Below are positions 1-9,539 of a stretch of DNA of 64,000 bases, piece by piece (the stretch's first letter is position 1; each line of letters starts with the position of its first letter). The position numbers and the translations under genes were made by a program. The notes under the pieces were generated by a model. It was not told where the DNA came from and did not search any database. It was given only the letters and a program-made list of their open reading frames with translations. The stretch comes from Nipponacmea schrenckii (Eukaryota > Mollusca > Gastropoda > Lottiidae), in assembly GCA_030562195.1 (NCBI GenBank), contig CM060199.1, positions 42,660,722-42,724,721 on the forward strand, in the 5' to 3' direction.

Positions 1-383
1 TATAGTGATATATTTGATTAACGTAGATTTCGTTTTATAAATATTGTTGAAAGTTTTATATATTTACATTTTGTTCAATGTATGGAGTGTATTGGCGTGA
101 AGATGTGTATCGGTCAAAGTATTTGTGACGATCCACCATATGATGGCGGTGATCTCTTTAGTCGTGTCGGGATCATGTGGCGAAAATCATCACAAATATT
201 ATAGACCTTCATGACTTGTTACCTTGTATCTCTCGGTCTTGTCAAAGGTCTACTGATGTGACCTTCAGTGTGCGTCGGTCAATGAAATGTTATAATTAAT
301 TATATTGATTCTGGAAATGATGATGATTATGGTAATGATTACATGTATAATGATGATGATTATGGTAATGCTTACATGATTTG
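1..383 (+). repeat. direct repeat copy 1 (pairs with 5508-5967)
   Basis: This stretch is repeated in the same orientation at 5508-5967. Both copies open with the same seven codons ending in TAA, the tail of the SGNH-like reading frame seen in full at 5340-5528. Both end in a GATGATGATTATGGTAATG microsatellite-like run. Copy 2 carries about 60 extra bases near its start. Bases 185-230 are also present inverted at about 488-537, so part of this unit exists in both orientations. No gene is visible here. It is probably part of a duplicated, nested transposon block. Confidence 0.75.
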
Positions 384-540
384 AGGTTGCTCAGATGGGT
401 GCCTGGTACGTATAAAGAAGCCATCAGTTAAAACTCAAGAATTTATTTGTAGGAAAGGCTACCCATCAATTAATGTACAGGTATACTGAGGGATACAAGG
501 TAACAAGTCATGAAAGTCTATAATGTTTGTGAAGATTTTA

Positions 541-640
541 GTTTTTTTCAATATTTACATTTAAGCGCCATTGATTACAGTAATTATTAAATGAATTAAG
601 TTGTGTTTGTAAATCAGTCGGGTTTTCAGCATATAAGCTG
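541..640. repeat. inverted repeat, partner at about 6080-6180
   Basis: Bases around 541-640 reappear as the reverse complement at about 6080-6180, including the shared words CAATATTTACATTT, GATTACAGTAATTA and TTTTCAGCATATAAG. The two arms enclose the whole duplicated block of the first 6 kb. They may be the outer ends of a composite insertion or two opposed copies of one dispersed repeat. No coding capacity was seen in either arm. Confidence 0.6.
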
Positions 641-648
641 GGGCCTGT

Positions 649-1107
649 TTCACACAGACTTACAATCATTGTTAACTAGGATTCGATTCTAACTTAGGAT
701 AATTCTGTTTCCGAAAACCTATTTAAGCATTTTTGCTAAAATATGTTAAAATCAATTTTAAGTTACAATACTATCCTAACTTAAAATTGTTGTGTTTCAC
801 AAAGGGATTTTAAGACAAATTTTAGTTAAAATCAATTTTAAGTTAAGACAGCCGTCTGCTTATTTTTATCTTACAATTAATATCCAACAACATGGCAGCC
901 AATTTTATCGATCTCCAGCACAGACTGTTTAGGGATAGAGTGAATCCTTTAGAAAATTTCATTGGAGATGAGATTAGGGACAAGTATCGGTTTTGGCCAG
1001 AAACCATCTTATACTTGAGAAATCTTTTGGGTGCTGCACTGAATCATCCAACAAGAATATCCGGTGCATTGCCAACTTTGAACCAGATTCTTGTGGCATT
1101 GAGGTTC
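649..1107 (+). pseudogene. PIF/Harbinger element, 5' end with truncated HARBI1-like start
   Basis: The segment opens with GGGGCCTGTTTCACACAGAC, a terminus of the type common in PIF/Harbinger transposons, followed by an AT-rich leader. A reading frame starts at ATG 892. Its first 70 or so residues (MAANFIDLQHRLF, YRFWPETILYL, ALPTLNQILVALRF) match the pattern of HARBI1-like transposase N-termini: an R-F-W-P-E-T block, then a 'LP...Q.L.ALRF' block before the catalytic core. After the LRFL block the sequence switches at about 1107 to copia-like sequence, so the DDE catalytic domain is absent. The frame runs on by chance to 1389. The gene is broken and cannot encode a working nuclease. The family call rests on motif recognition only. 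Confidence 0.6.
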
Positions 1108-1390
1108 TTAATGGACAAAGAAAATTTAAAGCCGTTAGATTCGAAGAAGATGACCAGGTACAAAGTGCCTCCTTCTGCAACCAAGGAAATTCTGCGAATT
1201 GTTCTTTGTATAACTTGCTCATTGTCATGGAAGTGTAGAACCATTGGTATAAAAACTGCCTTCATGCGAGGGAAAAGTATCGAACTTGAGGTACCTTTGA
1301 AACCACCGGTTGAGGTTGCTGATAATGATAATATTTTGTGGCGATTCAACAAGTGTGTTTATGGTCTCAATGACGAAATTGGTATTTAGA
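1108..1390 (+). pseudogene. Ty1/copia-like reverse transcriptase fragment, copy 1
   Basis: Translation gives KTAFMRGKSIELEVPLKPP and WRFNKCVYGLND, the copia RT pattern with the 'K-x-A-F-x-x-G' block around the first catalytic region and the 'K.VYGL' block. The expected aspartate before KTAF reads I-K-T-A-F, so the motif-A Asp is missing. The upstream arm (NGQRKFKAVRFEE) is in another frame, which shows frameshifting. The sequence from here to about 1800 is a direct copy of 4160-5050. It lacks the YxDD motif, RNase H, integrase and LTRs, so it is a dead internal fragment joined to the Harbinger start. Confidence 0.65.
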
Positions 1391-1790
1391 ACGTCAAACT
1401 AATGGTACAAAAAGGTGAAATCAAAAAGTAGACAGCTGTCATCAGTTATCTGATTGTCTAACAAAAAAGAGTTGATTCTAGTCAAAAATTATTAGATGTA
1501 TTAAGACAAGCAAAACTTCAGTAATGCAATTAAATTGTATTATAGTGCTAGGAGGAATTTGTCAGGATTGTATTCAAACAAGTTAATCAATTGTAAAGAG
1601 GTGTTCTTGAAATTCCACTAAAACTAACAGATTGTATACCAATTTAAGAAATTTGCCTAAACTATAATATTTACTTTACATATGTATGCAAAACAAATTT
1701 GCTTCTTGAATTTGGAGTCTGGTATTAATTTAATAACCAGATAAACATATATTAACTTGGTCCTCTAATAAGAGATAGCCCTGTTTATGG
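1391..1790. repeat. non-coding duplicated segment (pairs with 4450-4915)
   Basis: This spacer between the copia RT fragment and the recombinase-like pseudogene is repeated almost base for base at 4450-4915, with about 100 bases extra in the second copy near 4620-4720. No open frame of note is present. It shows that the copia fragment and its right neighbour were duplicated together. Confidence 0.65.
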
Positions 1791-3020
1791 CCAGACATTG
1801 AATGTGCATTTTCATAGGGCTGAGCTGATCCAATATTGGATCGCTAGTTTTGTGTTGATTTTGTCGAAGTGAAAAGATTATGTCTTCTAATTCTCCAGAG
1901 CGTATTTTATTATATGTCAGTAAACGAAGCTCTACAATTCTTCTGAGTATTTGGTGTTTGATAATCTAATTTAGAAAAATGCTTTTTTAAAAAATTGGCC
2001 AACTTCATTGTGTCTTCTGGACTTGGCAGGGTTAGTTCTCTGTTAAAAGCTCTTTCATTGAGTATAGACTTGGCTACTTTTTTTTTACATCTATGTTCCA
2101 TTGCATATTTTTTCCTTAGTATTTTTCGTTTTGATACACATTACAATTTTAGCTTGGATTAAACGTTTTAAATAATCCCCTATTTTTACTGCCACGCTTT
2201 GGTGTAGAAGGTTATCTATATCGCCATCCTCCTCTTTAGTACAAAAGCTTAATGCACATTCCATCAGGCTATCAAGAGTCTTGCAGCCAAACACATTCTA
2301 AAAGATGAAAAGTACTTTCCTTTAAGTCTATTATCTCAAGCTTTAACAAACCAGTAATAACCTAGTATAACTATAAGTGGGTCAGTTCGAGCGGTTTTAG
2401 TAATTTCATCACAACGCATGATGGGCAACACTTCCATCTGCAAATTTTTCTGGCAGTTGTCTGTAATTTTCCAGTTAAAATGTTAGAGGATAAGACAAGC
2501 TCTCCATTTCGTTTATGATCATCTGTATTTGGTAAGAAGAGTTTAGAAACACATGTTTCTTGGTATTTTGAAATATGTGACGGCAGTTTGATCCATTCTA
2601 GGCAATTAGTACATGGACCGTAATCCTGGTGAGAAAAAGTGTTAGTATCAACTGGACAACGGTATAATATGAGCCCCTCCTGACTAAATCCATTTTTGCA
2701 TCTAAAACTTTTTTTTTTTCACTTTTATTACTTTCTCTAAATTCAGCTTATTATTTCTTGTGCCATAGAATTAATGACGTGTGTTTGAATACTACTACAT
2801 TAAATAAAAGCAGTATTTGCAGGTGTGGAAATTATCATAAACGCGGCCATCAGAGTCTGCTTTTTTCTTAATATAGATGTTTGGGTTTCCCATGTCTTTC
2901 ACTTTTTCTGACTCTTCTATATTCTGTCTACTTTTTGGTAAAAGCTCATTGTTGCTTGCTGGCTCAGATCTAGTAAGACTTGATTCTCTGGGTGAAACTG
3001 TTGCTTCAGGGCCCGTTTGA
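1790..3020 (-). pseudogene. decayed tyrosine-recombinase-like (Crypton-like) gene, copy 1
   Basis: On the minus strand, reading from 3020 down, pieces in different frames follow the order of a protein family common in fish and molluscs. First comes a Cys-rich segment (GRVYDNFHTCKYC), then YGPCTNCLEWIKLPSHISKY, then a helical part (HQSVAVKIGDYLKRLIQAK), then ERAFNRELTLPSPEDTMKL, then RLLTYNKIRSGELEDII. The last block resembles the start of the catalytic core of tyrosine recombinases (R-R-S-G-E). Here the usual arginine position reads NKIRSGE. Several stops and frameshifts break it, and the C-terminal catalytic His and Tyr are not visible. The Crypton-like assignment is from memory of the family pattern and is moderate. 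An uncharacterised zinc-finger-like host family is the alternative. Confidence 0.4.
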
Positions 3021-3310
3021 TAACCAGCAAGGAAACTAAATTGTTATATCATGTACAAATTATTACTCCATCGTTTTACTTACAATTCAGTTAAAAACCA
3101 ATTGCTTATTTTTATGTAAAGACTTCTACGCCAAATTAGATGGTGTATGTTGAACTTGGCCGACATCCACTAAATTTTGTGAAAATGATTACCTTCTGGG
3201 CCCGTTTGAAAACAAGCAAGGAAACTAAATTGTTATATCATGTACAAATTATTACTCCATCGTTTTACTTACAATTGAGTTAAAAACCAATTGCTTATTT
3301 TTTATTAAAA
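3009..3310. repeat. two direct copies of a ~110-bp repeat
   Basis: A unit beginning GGGCCCGTTTGA and continuing through TTGTTATATCATGTAC occurs at 3009-3120 and again at 3197-3310, 188 bases apart, with few differences. The GGGCCCGTTTGA start resembles the Harbinger-type end at 649 but is not inverted, so it may be a solo terminus or a small MITE fragment. Confidence 0.7.
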
Positions 3311-3699
3311 ATATACTTGATGAGTGCGGATTGTCTTACATTTGGATAGATCAATTCTCTCAAAAATGGCATAGTGAAATATATAACTCTCCCAAAGCAC
3401 TATAGAATTTTTAAACATTTCCTGGAACTAGAACCATATTATTGAAATTAAATGATAGATATATAAGATAATTTTATGTAAATTTCGGACATACCCCACC
3501 CCCCCATAAAACAGGAAGATAGTTTAAAATTGAACGCAACGAACGATTATGTCCCTTATGTAATGGAAAAGATGTTGGAGACGGATACCATTATATTTTT
3601 ATGTCCACACTTAACATTTATTCGTCATAGAATAATTCCATCATACCGTATCTAGGAAAATAATTCCAGGAACCGCCTATATTTGCGAAAGTCGAGAGT
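3311..3699. other. no gene seen
   Basis: AT-rich sequence with a short C-run at 3495-3504. No convincing frame, repeat or motif was seen between the paired repeats and the copia-like pseudogene. Confidence 0.5.
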
Positions 3700-4449
3700 A
3701 ATTTGGAAAGTGAAAGTAATAAATCATATGATAATGAAGATATGGTTTCAGATGCTTAAGATTCTATTTCAGAAAAGTTAAGTGATACATACCAAACATG
3801 TCAAAGTGTTAAAGTGAAAGATCAAATCCAATATTTGCCCGAAGGTGAATCCAACTGGCTTGAGGGTGAAGTTATAAACAGAGGCGGAAAAGCCAAGGGT
3901 AAATTAAGGAATTGTTTTAACGAAAATAATTCTGTAGATTTTGCAATTGGTGCAATTAAAAAATTCTTGGTGAAAACGTTTCCGAGTTTGAAAATTTAAA
4001 TGTAGTTGTGCCTCTGTCGCGTCATAGTGAATTCGAGGTTAGAACAGCAAAAGCTGCTGAATTAGATAGAAAACTGGAGGAACTTTCAATGCTATGAATC
4101 AGTAAAAGATGATGGTCAACCATAATTGTCTACACGATGGGTTATAACAGAAAAATATGATGAACTTAATGGACAAAGAATATTTAAAGCCGTTTAGTTG
4201 CTAGAGGATTCGAAGAAGGTGACAAGGTTCAAAGTGCCTCCTACTGCAACCGAGGAAATTGTTCTTTGTATAACTTGCTCATTGTCATGGAAGTGTAGAA
4301 CCATTGGTATAAAAACTGCCTTCATGCGAGGGAAAAGTATCGAACTTGAGGTACCTTTGAAACCACCGGTTGAGGTTGCTGATAATGATAATATTTTGTG
4401 GCGATTCAACAAGTGTGTTTATGGTCTCAATGACGAAATTGGTATTTAG
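3700..4449 (+). pseudogene. Ty1/copia-like polyprotein fragment, copy 2 (longer)
   Basis: This copy extends further upstream than copy 1. The frame at 3814-3999 has KDQIQYLPEGESNWLEGEVI and NRGGKAKGK, the pattern of the linker between integrase and RT in copia-like elements of cnidarians and molluscs. Next, in shifted frames, come RHSEFEVRTAKAAELDRKLE, STRWVITEKYDELNGQRIFK and then KTAFMRGKSIELEVPLKPP with WRFNKCVYGLND. Internal stops (for example near 3998 and 4097) and shifts show decay. The part from about 4160 is the same as 1108-1390, so one of the two is a duplicate. YxDD and everything downstream are absent. Confidence 0.65.
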
Positions 4450-4915
4450 AACGTCAAACTAATGGTACAAAAAGGTGAAATCAAAAAGTAGACAGCTGTC
4501 ATCAGTTATCTGATTATCTAACAAAAAAGGGTTGATTCTAGTAAAAAATTAGATGTATTAAGACAAGCAAAACTTCAGTAATGCAATTAAATTGTATTAT
4601 AGTGCTAGGAGGTATTTGTCTACATCAGATAAATCTTCCATTAAACCCAACTAAAATCCATCAATACCTGTAGACCTACTCTTATACCATTCCAAGCTAA
4701 AATATTTCAAATAAAACGGTCCAGGATTGCATTCAAACATGTTAATCAATTGTAAAGAGGTGTTCTTGAAATTCCACTAAAACTAACAGATTGTATACCA
4801 GTTTAAGAAATGTGCCTAAACTATTTTAATTATTTTACATATGTATGCAAAACAAATTTGCTTCTTGCATTTGGAGTCCGGTATTAATTTAATAACCAGA
4901 TAAACATATATTAAC

Positions 4916-5300
4916 TTGGTCCTCTAATAAGAGATAGTCCTGTTTATGACCAGACATTGAATGTGCATTTTCAGAGGGCTGAGCTGATCCAATATTGGAT
5001 CGCTAGTTTTGTGTTGATTTTGTCGAAGTGAAAAAATTATGTCTTCTAATTCTCCAGAGCGTCTTTTATTATATGTCAGTAAACGAACTTCGCAAATTTC
5101 TACAATTCTTGTGTTTTTGCAGGAGTATTTGGTGTTTGATAATCTAATTTAGAAAATTGCTCTTTTAAAAACTCATCCAACTTTATTATATCTTCTGGAC
5201 TTGGCAGGGTTAGTTCTCTGTTAAAAGCTCTTTCATTGAGTATAGACTTGGCTACTTTTTTTTATATTTGCGTTTAATTGCAGGTTTATTAAAACCATAA
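4916..5300 (-). pseudogene. tyrosine-recombinase-like gene fragment, copy 2
   Basis: Second copy of the minus-strand gene seen at 1790-3020, truncated so that only the C-terminal part remains. Readable blocks are KKVAKSILNERAFNRELTLP, SPEDIIKLDEFLKEQFSKLD and, after a frame change, EVRLLTYNKRRSGELEDII. Unlike copy 1, it keeps R-R-S-G-E, the likely catalytic-arginine motif. It has about 30 bases (5088-5120) that copy 1 lacks. It is joined at about 5300 to the SGNH-like frame on the other strand. Confidence 0.4.
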
Positions 5301-5339
5301 GTTCTTCAGACTCGATTTTTTCCTCAGTATTTTTCCACC

Positions 5340-5528
5340 CATTATCCCGACATACGCTTTAGAGACCAAACATTATATAGATTAGATTGCATACATTTAT
5401 CTCCAATAGGAAATGACATATACCTCAACACAATAATTCAACTTCAAGCTATATTAAAACATTTTCAAAAGGGATTAGGTTCTAAATATCCTTACATATG
5501 CGTTGATTATAGTGATATATTTGATTAA
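5340..5528 (+). pseudogene. C-terminal tail of an SGNH/GDSL-hydrolase-like domain
   Basis: A 62-codon open stretch ends at TAA 5526-5528. It contains YRLDCIHLSPIGNDIYLNT, which fits block V of SGNH/GDSL esterases (D-x-x-H with the catalytic Asp and His), followed by an amphipathic end. The same domain end occurs in ORFs of several invertebrate transposons. No start codon or upstream catalytic Ser block is present, because the sequence changes to unrelated material before 5340. The final codons are also the first bases of the window (1-21), so the complete gene once extended left of the direct repeat. Function as an esterase is family knowledge only. Confidence 0.45.
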
Positions 5529-5967
5529 TGTATATGTATATATGTTTAGGTAGGCATAAATGTTGTTGGTTAGCCTATTTGTTGCGCATGGTTCGATTTA
5601 AAAATATTGTTGAAAGTTTTATATATTTACATTTTGTTCAATGTAAGGAGTTTATTGGCATGAAGATGTGTATCGGTCAAAATATTCGTGACGATCCATC
5701 ATGTGATGGCGGTGATCTCGACACCTCTTTTGTCGTGTCGGGATCATGTGGCGAAAATCATCACAAATATTATAGACCTTCATGACTTGTTACCTTGTAT
5801 CTCTCGGTCTTGTCATGTCAAAGGTCTACTGATGTGACCGTCAGTGTGCGTCGGTCAATGAAATGAAATGTTATAATTAATCATTTTGATTCTGGAAATG
5901 ATGATGATTATGGTAATGATTACATGTATAATGATGATGATTATGGTAATGGTTACATGATTTGAGC
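5508..5967 (+). repeat. direct repeat copy 2 (pairs with 1-383)
   Basis: Second copy of the unit at the window start, with an extra 60 bases near 5530-5590. The 85-codon frame inside it is a chance frame and is not conserved in copy 1. Copies 1 and 2 bracket the duplicated copia/recombinase block. They could be read as long terminal repeats, but no TG...CA ends, primer-binding site or target duplication was found. Confidence 0.7.
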
Positions 5968-6185
5968 AATTTCTTTGAGGTCCAAAGTTAATCGAGCTGG
6001 AAACCATAATTAAGGAAGTGGAACTGAGACTAGGAATCTTTTTAAAACAATTCGCTTTTCTCTACGAAGAAGATACCTGCTTATATGCTGAAAACTCGAC
6101 TGCTTTACAAACAACTTCATTCATTATATAATTACTGTAATCAATGGCGCAAAAATGTAAATATTGAAAAAAACTAAAATACTTG

Positions 6186-6377
6186 TGTTTGGTAAAGGGA
6201 GTGATAGCAAACCCATAGAAGTCATATAAAACACCGAACCTAGGGTTTTATTCAAATAAAATTACAGTTGGAATCATAAACAAGAATAAACGTGCTATTA
6301 TGCGGAAACGGAAATAAAGATTATTAGCGAAATCGAAAGTAAACTAAACCTATTAAAAATACATATCATATCATTCA
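6186..6377 (-). mobile_element. putative 3' LTR of a gypsy-like element
   Basis: Read on the minus strand, the pol-like frame ending at 6444 is followed by a purine tract AGGGGAGG (6378-6385) and then by TGAATGATATG. The stretch runs about 190 bases to ...CCAAACA at 6186. It begins TG and ends CA and contains AATAAAACCC as a possible poly(A) signal. That is the order expected of polypurine tract plus 3' LTR. No 5' LTR copy is in the window, so the boundaries are inferred. Confidence 0.4.
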
Positions 6378-6443
6378 CCTCCCCTAAGAATAGATTAACA
6401 TTTAAAAAGAAATATGAAAAATAATGAATGTAACATAAATATA

Positions 6444-6865
6444 TTAGTCTAAAACATAATCATCAAATTTTATAGGAGGTTTCCCTCGATTAGATCTTAT
6501 TGGGCGTAAATATTCAGCAACTGGTTGACTATCAATCTGAGCAGAGCCTGGAGACAACTTATAACTACTACTATCTTTAATAGGCTTACTTTTATCATTG
6601 ATATCAGGATCAACAATAGGTTCATCTTTATCCTTGCTTTTAATTTCAGAAATTAAATTGTTTAAGTCATTATTGGTATCTGAACATTCTTGAACATCAT
6701 CATAAACATAATTTTGAACCTCACTATTAACATCATCTTGCATTTCAACTATCTCTTCCTCCCCATGAATTGAAGAATTACCTGCAGGTGCTACATCTCT
6801 TATAGAGACTGTGTCTTGACGACCATCAGGGAATTCAACACATACATTTTACAAGATCAACTTTA
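6444..6865 (-). pseudogene. C-terminal end of a gypsy-like Pol polyprotein
   Basis: The minus-strand frame runs from about 6845 to the stop at 6444. It begins with VEFPDGRQDTVSIRDVAP, the pattern of the small beta domain after integrase in many metazoan Ty3/gypsy elements. It continues through an acidic low-complexity stretch (residues such as SDTNNDLNNLISEIKSKDKD) and ends RSNRGKPPIKFDDYVLD, the usual basic 'R-G-K-P-P' tail. RT, RNase H and the integrase core are absent. Upstream the sequence switches at about 6868 to the hairpin and tandem repeats. It is a 3' remnant lying next to its putative LTR. Confidence 0.55.
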
Positions 6866-6868
6866 GGA

Positions 6869-7790
6869 TCATTTTTATACGCCCACATGGAAATGTGGAC
6901 GTATATTGCCGTCACCCCTGTCCGTCCGTCCGTCGGTCCGTCCACATTTGTTGTATCCACAATAGAAGCTACAGTTGTTATCCGATCTTAATGAAACTTG
7001 GTATACATGTATATATTAATGATATCTCGGTTAAGTTTGAAAATGGAAATTATCGCATGAACGGTTTTTGAGTTATTGTCTTTGACTTAGTAAAAACGCG
7101 TCAAATTCGGGTTGTATCCACAATAGAAGCTACAGTTTTTATCCGATCTTAATCTAACTTGGTATACATGTATATATTGATGATATCTCGGTCAAGTTCG
7201 AAAATGGAAATTATCGCATGAGCGGGTTTTGAGTTATTGCCCTTGACTTAGTAAAAACGCGTCAAATTTGGGTTGTATCCACAATAGAGGCTACAGTTTA
7301 TATCCGATCTTAATGAAACTTGGTATACATGTATATATTAAGGATATCTCGGTCAAGTTCGAAAATGGAAATTTTCGCAGGAACAATAGAGGCTACAGTT
7401 TTTATCCGATCTTAACGAAACTTGGTATACATGTATATATTAAGGATATCTCGGTCAAGTTCGAAAATGGAAATTTTCGCAGGAACGGTTTTTGAGTTAT
7501 TGCCCTTGACTTAGTATAAACGCGTCAAATTTGGGTTGTATCCACAACAGAAGCTACAGTTTTTATCCGATCTTAATCTTACTTGGTATACATGTATATA
7601 TTAAGGATATCTCGGTCAAGTTTGAAAATGGAAATTATCGCATGAACAGTTTTTGAGTCATTGCCCTTGACTTAGTAAAAACGCGTCAAATTTATATCCA
7701 CGATACAGGCTAAAGTTTTTATCCAATCTTAATGAAACTTGGTATGCATGTATGGAAATTATCAAATGAATGGATTTTGATTTCGGGGAA
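6869..7790 (+). repeat. 161-bp tandem repeat array with CCGT microsatellite and 5' hairpin
   Basis: The block opens with an imperfect palindrome (TACGCCCACAT / ATGTGGACGTA, 6869-6895) and a CCGTCCGTCCGTC run. It continues with units carrying the shared words GTATCCACAATAGAAGC, GGTATACATGTATAT and CCTTGACTTAGTAAAAACGC. The word GCGTCAAAT recurs at 7098, 7259, 7522 and 7683, giving a 161-bp period with one partial extra unit around 7383-7490. A hairpin start, tetranucleotide microsatellite and ~160-bp core repeats are the described make-up of bivalve 'pearl' Helitron-like elements. The 75-codon frame inside is a by-product of the repeat. Confidence 0.7.
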
Positions 7791-7916
7791 GGGAGGGGTT
7801 GAATCTCCCAAATGTACAGGCCTAGGGTGGAACAAATATCTTATTGAGAAATTGGGATCTGGATCTGTTGGATGATTTTCTTCTCTTCTGATCTGAAATT
7901 AGAAAAAATAAAATAA

Positions 7917-7933
7917 CTCGCCCGATGGGCGAG
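7917..7933. other. perfect 7-bp stem-loop downstream of the Penelope-like ORF
   Basis: CTCGCCC-GAT-GGGCGAG forms a perfect GC-rich hairpin 14 bases past the end of the minus-strand ORF (7948). It stands out in AT-rich DNA. It may be part of the element's 3' UTR used in reverse-transcription priming or RNA stability. No hammerhead-ribozyme core (CTGATGA...GAAA) was found beside it. Confidence 0.5.
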
Positions 7934-7947
7934 TAGTATAGTACCTG

Positions 7948-9513
7948 TTAAGTACAGATTATTTTTAGTTTGCTATGAACAAGGTTGTCATTTAAGTTCT
8001 GATTTTTTGAATATGCCACTATCATTTTCTGTTTATAGACATGAGGAAATTTCTCTTGAAGACTCTTATAATGGGTTTGAACTATCTTACTTGCTTTATT
8101 ACTGGTTGTATTAAATGGAACTACAAAGGGTGCTATGCCTACACTGTGGTGAATATTAAGTCCTATGGGTCTTGCTGTATTCAATGTCTCAATCCAATGG
8201 GCTTCTCTAGATTGACGGAATTTGGTAGTTTCATCTTCGGGCAAGTCGATTTCTATGCGCTCAATTGGGGTTAGGGTGAGATCGTCAAGTGAATGGTCGT
8301 CAAGATTGAAATGGTTAGAAACAGGCTTGTCTTTTTTTAATTTAATATCTGATCTGTGAGCATTAAAACGAGTGCGTAATTTGTTCTTTGTTTCCCCGAT
8401 ATATTGTTTGGGACATTTTTTACATGAAATTAAGTATATTACATTCGAGTTTTCACATGTTAGGTGCTCTTGGATCGGGTATCTTTTATTCGTAGAGTTA
8501 CTTTGAAAATAATGCGTTTCTGATATAAAGGGACATGTTTTGCATCTGGTTGACATACATGGGGCACTCCTTAAACCTGGAGGCCCTTCGGCATAAAGTC
8601 TATTTTTAGCTGCTAACTGTGCTAATGTGGAATTTTTTATGTTTCGTAAAAATCGTTTAGAGTATCCACGCTCTTTCAGTTTTGAGAAAACAATCGTACA
8701 GGCTTGGTTGAAATCAGAAGGCCTTGTGCAAATTCGGTGAAATCGTAAAACTTGTGACTTAATAATTCCAGAAAATGTATGTTTTGGATGAAATGAGCTC
8801 TTATGCAAAAGTTGATGAGTGTCGGTTTCTTTGAAATATACTTTAATATCTAATTTATTAGTCTCCGCTATGGAATCACCTTTAAATACAGTAGTATCGA
8901 GAAAATCTATGCTTTTGTGACTGACACTGGCTGTTAGTTTGATGGACGGGTGGTGGTTGTTGAGGATTTCAAAAAATTGCCAAAATTGTTCTATGGAGTA
9001 AGTCCAAACCATGAAAATGTCATCTAAGAAGCGTCCATAGAAAAGTGGGTCAAATGGACAAAGGGGTAATACCTCACGTTCCCACTCTGCCATGAAAAGG
9101 TTTGCGTATGAAGGGGCGAATCGTTTGCCCATAGCTGTACCTGAGGTTTGTAGATATGTTTTACCATTAAATGTGAAATCATTGCGACTAAGACAAATCT
9201 CTAAAAGCTGTAGAATTGCATCGTCGGGTCTGTCTGGATCTGGGTTTCTATCAAAAGCTTTGCGAACTGCCATTAGGCCAGTAGTGTTGTCGATATTGGT
9301 GTACATAGAAGTTACGTCTATTGAAATTAGAATAGCATTTGAAGGGACTTGAAGGTTTTTTATTTTATTGACAAAGTCAGTTGTGTCCTTAAGGTAGGCT
9401 CGATGTTGACATGCTAGTGGTAGTAAGAAATGATCGATGTATTCTGACACTGCATAAGACTCACTACCACAGTCAGAGATAATCGGGCGGCCTTTAGGGA
9501 TTCTATTAGGCAT
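7948..9513 (-). CDS. Penelope-like element reverse transcriptase with GIY-YIG endonuclease (5'-truncated)
   Basis: An uninterrupted frame of 521 residues that also stays open a few codons upstream (FYQAKDWF before M1), so the annotated start is internal to the original protein. Visible RT features are motif A around residue 66 (LISIDVTSMYTNI), motif B 124-138 (SGTAMGKRFAPSYAN) and motif C 159-165 (YGRFLDD). A Cys cluster (C319, C324, C327) follows. Next is the GIY-YIG-type nuclease (VIYLISCKKC ... QYIGET, 358-374) with R380/H386, and a late EAHWIETLN block whose Glu (about 437) fits the metal-binding residue. These proteins copy the element RNA at a nicked target. The first part of the RT domain is missing, which is usual for 5'-truncated insertions. 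The catalytic residues look intact, so decay is slight. Function is inferred from family membership. Confidence 0.85.
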   Translation of the reverse strand: MPNRIPKGRPIISDCGSESYAVSEYIDHFLLPLACQHRAYLKDTTDFVNKIKNLQVPSNAILISIDVTSMYTNIDNTTGLMAVRKAFDRNPDPDRPDDAILQLLEICLSRNDFTFNGKTYLQTSGTAMGKRFAPSYANLFMAEWEREVLPLCPFDPLFYGRFLDDIFMVWTYSIEQFWQFFEILNNHHPSIKLTASVSHKSIDFLDTTVFKGDSIAETNKLDIKVYFKETDTHQLLHKSSFHPKHTFSGIIKSQVLRFHRICTRPSDFNQACTIVFSKLKERGYSKRFLRNIKNSTLAQLAAKNRLYAEGPPGLRSAPCMSTRCKTCPFISETHYFQSNSTNKRYPIQEHLTCENSNVIYLISCKKCPKQYIGETKNKLRTRFNAHRSDIKLKKDKPVSNHFNLDDHSLDDLTLTPIERIEIDLPEDETTKFRQSREAHWIETLNTARPIGLNIHHSVGIAPFVVPFNTTSNKASKIVQTHYKSLQEKFPHVYKQKMIVAYSKNQNLNDNLVHSKLKIICT

Positions 9514-9539
9514 GAACCAATCCTTGGCTTGGTAAAAGC

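Noticed and set aside
1..5967. Reading the direct repeats 1-383 and 5508-5967 as LTRs of one copia element
   Set aside because: No TG...CA ends, primer-binding site, polypurine tract or target duplication. The units include the tail of an SGNH-like coding frame, which does not belong in an LTR.
7917..7933. Hammerhead ribozyme next to the Penelope-like element
   Set aside because: The conserved core sequences were not found on either strand near the hairpin.
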